DNA of 64,000 nucleotides from NCBI RefSeq assembly GCF_003205495.1, contig NZ_QJRX01000004.1, positions 310,764-374,763 on the forward strand, in the 5' to 3' direction. The stretch comes from Aquipseudomonas alcaligenes. GTDB taxonomy: Bacteria > Pseudomonadota > Gammaproteobacteria > Pseudomonadales > Pseudomonadaceae. The notes below the pieces were generated by a model. The model did not search any database and was not told the origin of the DNA. It saw nothing but the letters and a program-made list of their open reading frames with translations. The position numbers were made by a program, and so were the translations under genes. Shown one piece after another: positions 61,168 to 64,000 of this stretch (positions within the stretch are counted from its first letter, which is position 1; every line of letters starts with the position of its first letter).

Positions 61168-62676
61168 ATGGAAACGCTGAATTTCTTGATGCAGGGCTTC
61201 GACGTGGCCACCCGCCCGGTCAACCTGCTGGTGGCGCTGTTCGGCGCCTTCGTCGGCACCGTGGTCGGCCTGCTGCCGGGCCTGGGCCCGATCAACGGCG
61301 TGGCCATCCTGCTGCCGCTGGCCTTCGCCCTCGGCCTGCCGCCGGAAACCGCGCTGATCCTGCTGGCTGCCGTGTACCTGGGCTGCGAGTACGGCGGGCG
61401 CATCTCGGCCATCCTGCTCAATGTGCCGGGCGACGCCGCGGCCATCATGACCACCCTCGACGGCTACCCGCTGGCGCGCCAGGGCAAGGGCGGCATCGCC
61501 CTGTCGCTGTCGGCCATGAGTTCGTTCATCGGCAGCACCATCGCCACCATAGGCGTGGTCCTGTTCGCGCCGATCCTGGCCAACTGGGCGGTGGCCTTCG
61601 GCCCGGCCGAGTACTTCGTGCTGATGGTGTTCGCCATCGCCTGCCTGGGCGGCATGGTCGGCGACAAGCCGGTCAAGACCCTGCTCGCCGCGCTGATCGG
61701 CCTGGGCCTGGCCACGGTCGGGGTGGACGCCACCACCGGGGTGTACCGCTTCACCTTCGACAGCATCGGCCTGTCCGACGGCATCCAGTTCGTCATCGTG
61801 GTGATCGGCCTGTTCAGCGTCAGCGAAGTGCTGCTGATGCTCGAACACACCACCAGCGGGCAGAAGGCGGTCAAAGCCAGCGGGCGCATGCTGTTCAACT
61901 TCAGGGAGTTCGCCTCGGTCTGGTGGACTACCCTGCGCAGCTCGCTGGCCGGCTTCGTCATCGGTGTGCTGCCGGGCGCCGGCGCGACCATCGCCAGCGC
62001 CATCACCTACATGAGCGAGAAGCGCATGGCCGGCGCCAACGGCCGCTTCGGCGACGGCGACCTGCGCGGCGTGGCGGCACCGGAGGCGGCCAACAACGCC
62101 TCGGCCTGCGGCTCGCTGATTCCCATGCTGACCCTCGGCGTACCGGGCTCGGGCACCACAGCGGTGATGATCGGCGCCCTGACCCTTTACAACATCACCC
62201 CCGGCCCGCTGCTGTTCGAGCAGCAGCCGGACGTGGTCTGGGGTCTGATCGCCTCGCTGTTCATCGGCAACGTCATCCTGCTGGCGATGAACATCCCGCT
62301 GGTCGGCCTGTTCGCCCGCATGCTCAGCGTGCCGAGCTGGATCCTGGTGCCGGCCATCACCATCGTCAGCCTGGTCGGCGTGTACGCGGTGCACAGCACC
62401 ACCTTCGACCTGGTGTTGATGATCGGCCTCGGCGTGTTCGGCTACCTGCTGCGCAAGATGGACTTCCCGCTGTCGGCGCTGATCCTCGGCTTCGTCCTCG
62501 GCGAGCTGATGGAGTCCAACCTGCGCCGCGCCCTGTCGATCAGCAACGGCGACCTGGCGATCCTCTGGTCCAGCCCGATCACAGTGGCGCTCTGGGGCCT
62601 GGCCCTGCTGATGCTGGCCCTGCCCGGCCTGCGCTGGCTGCGCAAGCGCCGCGCGCTGCGTGCCGCGCATGCCTAA
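61168..62676 (+). CDS. tctA: Tripartite tricarboxylate transporter large membrane subunit TctA
   Basis: 502 residues, ATG at 61168. About twelve membrane segments with two conserved repeats: FVGTVVGLLPGLGPINGVAILLPL and FVIGVLPGAGATIASAITY. LGVPGSGTTAVMIGAL is also typical. Citrate/proton or sodium symport. Overlaps the AbrB-family gene by 8 bp. Confidence 0.95.
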   Translation: METLNFLMQGFDVATRPVNLLVALFGAFVGTVVGLLPGLGPINGVAILLPLAFALGLPPETALILLAAVYLGCEYGGRISAILLNVPGDAAAIMTTLDGYPLARQGKGGIALSLSAMSSFIGSTIATIGVVLFAPILANWAVAFGPAEYFVLMVFAIACLGGMVGDKPVKTLLAALIGLGLATVGVDATTGVYRFTFDSIGLSDGIQFVIVVIGLFSVSEVLLMLEHTTSGQKAVKASGRMLFNFREFASVWWTTLRSSLAGFVIGVLPGAGATIASAITYMSEKRMAGANGRFGDGDLRGVAAPEAANNASACGSLIPMLTLGVPGSGTTAVMIGALTLYNITPGPLLFEQQPDVVWGLIASLFIGNVILLAMNIPLVGLFARMLSVPSWILVPAITIVSLVGVYAVHSTTFDLVLMIGLGVFGYLLRKMDFPLSALILGFVLGELMESNLRRALSISNGDLAILWSSPITVALWGLALLMLALPGLRWLRKRRALRAAHA

Positions 62677-63685
62677 GTGGTGGCTCACGCCGCTGGCCGG
62701 TGCGGCCGGCGGCGCCCTGGCCAGCCTGATCGGCTGGCCTTTGCCGTGGATGGTCGGTTCCCTGCTCGCGGTGATCCTGCTGCGCTGCCTGGGCGGCCTG
62801 GACCTGCGCGAAGTGCCCGGCGCGCGCAAGGCCGGGCAGTGGCTGGTCGGCACCGGCATCGGCCTGCACTTCAACCCGGCGGTGCTGGAGCAGGTGCTGG
62901 CCCACGGCGGCCTGCTGCTGGCCGGCGCCCTGCTCACCAGCCTCACCAGCCTGATCGGCATCGCCCTGCTACGCGCCGCCGGCCACGACCGCGCCACCGC
63001 CTTCTTCGCCAGCATGCCCGGCGGCGCCAGCGAGATGGTCAACCTCGGCCAGCGCAACGGTGCCCAGGCCGGCGAGGTGGCGGCCGGGCAGAGCCTGCGC
63101 CTGCTGCTGGTGGTGCTGCTGGTGCCGGCACTGTTCCAGTGGTGGCTGGGCGCCGCGCCGGCCCTGGCGCACACGCACAGCCACAGCCAGCCCCTGGCGC
63201 TGGCTGCGCTGCTGGCCGGCGGCGCGCTGCTGGCCCTGCTTGGCCAGCGTTTGCGCCAGCCCAACCCCTGGCTGCTCGGGCCGATCCTGTTCGCCGCCGC
63301 CGGCGCGATCTGGCTGGACCAGCCGCTGAGCCTGCCGTCCGGCACCAGCGAACTGGGCCAGTGGCTGATCGGCAGCGCTCTGGGCTGTCACTTCAGCCGC
63401 GAGTTCTTCCGCCGTGCGCCGCGCTTCCTCGCCCTGGTGCTGGGCGCCACGCTGCTGGCCATGTGCGCCGCCGCCCTGGCCGCCGAGGCCCTCGGCTGGC
63501 TGGGCGCGCTGGATCAGCGCTCGCTGATGCTGGGCATGATGCCCGGCGGCATCGCCGAGCTGAGCCTGACCGCCGAGGCCCTGGCCCTGTCGGTGCCGCT
63601 GATCACCGGGCTGCAGGTGCTGCGCCTGATGTGCGTGCTGTTCCTCGCCGAACCGGCGTTCCGCCTCTGGCAACGCCACCCCTGA
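62669..63685 (+). CDS. AbrB-family membrane protein
   Basis: 338 residues from ATG at 62669, overlapping the tctA end by 8 bp; a GTG at 62660 is an alternative. Ten or so membrane helices in two homologous halves with repeated sequences: SMPGGASEMVNLGQRNGAQAGEVAAGQSLRLLLV in the first and MMPGGIAELSLTAEALALSVPLITGLQVLRLM in the second. The family was named for a reported ammonia-monooxygenase link that is probably misleading. Location suggests it belongs to tricarboxylate uptake. Confidence 0.88.
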   Translation: MPKWWLTPLAGAAGGALASLIGWPLPWMVGSLLAVILLRCLGGLDLREVPGARKAGQWLVGTGIGLHFNPAVLEQVLAHGGLLLAGALLTSLTSLIGIALLRAAGHDRATAFFASMPGGASEMVNLGQRNGAQAGEVAAGQSLRLLLVVLLVPALFQWWLGAAPALAHTHSHSQPLALAALLAGGALLALLGQRLRQPNPWLLGPILFAAAGAIWLDQPLSLPSGTSELGQWLIGSALGCHFSREFFRRAPRFLALVLGATLLAMCAAALAAEALGWLGALDQRSLMLGMMPGGIAELSLTAEALALSVPLITGLQVLRLMCVLFLAEPAFRLWQRHP

Positions 63686-63695
63686 ACCCACGTTT

Positions 63696-63722
63696 AGGCC
63701 CGCCGCGCGCGGGCCTCTTTTT
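63696..63722 (+). terminator. Terminator of the tct operon
   Basis: AGGCCCGC and GCGGGCCT pair around a CGCGC-like loop and are followed by CTTTTTC, 10 bp after the stop of the AbrB-family gene. Confidence 0.85.
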
Positions 63723-63730
63723 CTGCGGGC

Positions 63731-63756
63731 AAAAAAATGGGCGACCGAAGTCGCCC
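63731..63756 (-). terminator. Terminator of the ccoM-like gene
   Basis: On the minus strand GGGCGACTTCGGTCGCCC (7-bp stem with a TTCG tetraloop) is followed by ATTTTTTT. It is 31 bp after the stop codon of the ccoM-like gene. Confidence 0.9.
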
Positions 63757-63787
63757 CAAATGCCTTGCGTGCACTATTTCAGAAGGA

Positions 63788-63913
63788 TCACTCGGCCTTG
63801 GCTTTGGCCTTCCTGTGAGCATCCTTCCAGATGAAGTAACCGACGCCGCCGAAGAAGGCGACCATCAGGGCAACTGTGCCGATCCCGGCGAGAACCACTG
63901 TATCGAGGAACAT
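63788..63913 (-). CDS. ccoM: CcoM-like small subunit of cbb3-type cytochrome oxidase
   Basis: 41 residues from ATG at 63913, preceded by AGGAGG. One membrane helix, MFLDTVVLAGIGTVALMVAFFGGVGYFIWKDAHRK, then a basic tail. From memory this matches the CcoM peptide found in the P. stutzeri cbb3 oxidase (MFVDNVVLAG... FGYFIWKD). It supports assembly or stability of the low-oxygen terminal oxidase. The main ccoNOQP genes are not in the window. An exact ANR-type box lies upstream. Confidence 0.8.
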   Translation of the reverse strand: MFLDTVVLAGIGTVALMVAFFGGVGYFIWKDAHRKAKAKAE

Positions 63914-63977
63914 GGCGGCCTCCTGTCTGAGCCTTGTCTTGCATGGCTTCAGAGTAGAGGAGGCTGGCGGGCGGGAA

Positions 63978-63991
63978 TTGATCCGGGTCAA
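63978..63991. promoter_or_regulatory. ANR/FNR box upstream of ccoM
   Basis: TTGATCCGGGTCAA fits TTGAT-N4-ATCAA with one mismatch (GTCAA). It lies 65 bp upstream of the ccoM-like start codon, right for activation under low oxygen. Confidence 0.75.
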
Positions 63992-64000
63992 TAACCCGGA

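Noticed and set aside
58221..61454. A 1077-codon open frame antisense to opdH-tctC-tctB
   Set aside because: All three sense genes are well supported; the antisense translation is low-complexity (Gly, Ala, Gln, His) with no domain.
61066..63345. A 759-codon open frame antisense to tctA and the AbrB-family gene
   Set aside because: Compositional shadow of two strongly supported membrane proteins.
1..64000. tRNA, rRNA, prophage or insertion sequence
   Set aside because: No cloverleaf with conserved T-arm, no rRNA stretch, no transposase, integrase or phage structural gene could be recognised by reading both strands.

Overview
The window is a chromosomal segment of a high-GC gammaproteobacterium, almost certainly Pseudomonas in the broad sense. 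The grounds are the algU-mucABCD operon next to nadB and lepA, a class Ia ribonucleotide reductase whose large subunit carries two ATP-cones, an OpdH-TctCBA citrate uptake locus with TctDE, a CcoM-like peptide, ANR-type and AlgU-type promoter sites, and Pseudomonas-style REP/REPIN repeats. From memory, gene order from about 40 to 63.7 kb matches P. aeruginosa PAO1 around PA0751-PA0773, and the RstAB-like/nrdA/nrdB block matches PA1155-PA1158. I did not run any alignment.

Layout. 0-9.1 kb: 3' end of glpD, an exported alpha/beta hydrolase, an RstB/RstA-like two-component pair, a long regulatory region with NrdR-like boxes and a DnaA box, then nrdA and nrdB. 9.2-11.7 kb: the accessory part of the window. 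It holds one AT-rich gene for a putative PD-(D/E)XK nuclease, placed directly behind the nrdB terminator, then about 1.1 kb of gene-free repeat DNA: two inverted, diverged copies of a ~235-bp element with covarying hairpins, and two 61-bp REPIN-like units. 11.7-31.3 kb: a mosaic of single genes, including a 7TMR-DISM/degenerate GGDEF/EAL protein, an OsmC-YcaO fusion, ecotin, a cyclase-family enzyme with a divergent LysR regulator, rlhA, mdaB, a nitric-oxide-linked nnrS operon with predicted NorR-type enhancer sites, a parvulin, an HPF-like protein, a YebC-family factor and a Nudix hydrolase. 31.3-40.2 kb: a phospholipase C/P1 nuclease-like protein, an FHA/Ser-Thr kinase/PP2C phosphatase operon, endonuclease I, a cold-shock protein and a diguanylate cyclase.

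40.2-50.9 kb: the conserved lepA-lepB-DUF4845-rnc-era-recO-pdxJ block (protein export, rRNA processing, ribosome assembly, DNA repair, vitamin B6) next to algU-mucA-mucB-mucC-mucD (envelope stress and alginate control). 50.9-58 kb: nadB, ygfX/sdhE, ygfZ, an HDOD protein, an orphan substrate-binding protein and tctE/tctD. 58-64 kb: the tricarboxylate uptake operon opdH-tctC-tctB-tctA plus an AbrB-family membrane protein, and a convergent ccoM-like gene behind an ANR box.

Most of the window is ordinary core genome. The best candidates for undescribed biology are the AT-rich nuclease gene at 9236-10660, the covarying inverted repeat pair at 10725-11386, the predicted nitric-oxide/sigma-54 control region at 26704-26819, and the structured spacer inside the tct operon at 60603-60660. 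No tRNA, rRNA, CRISPR array, prophage or insertion sequence was recognised.
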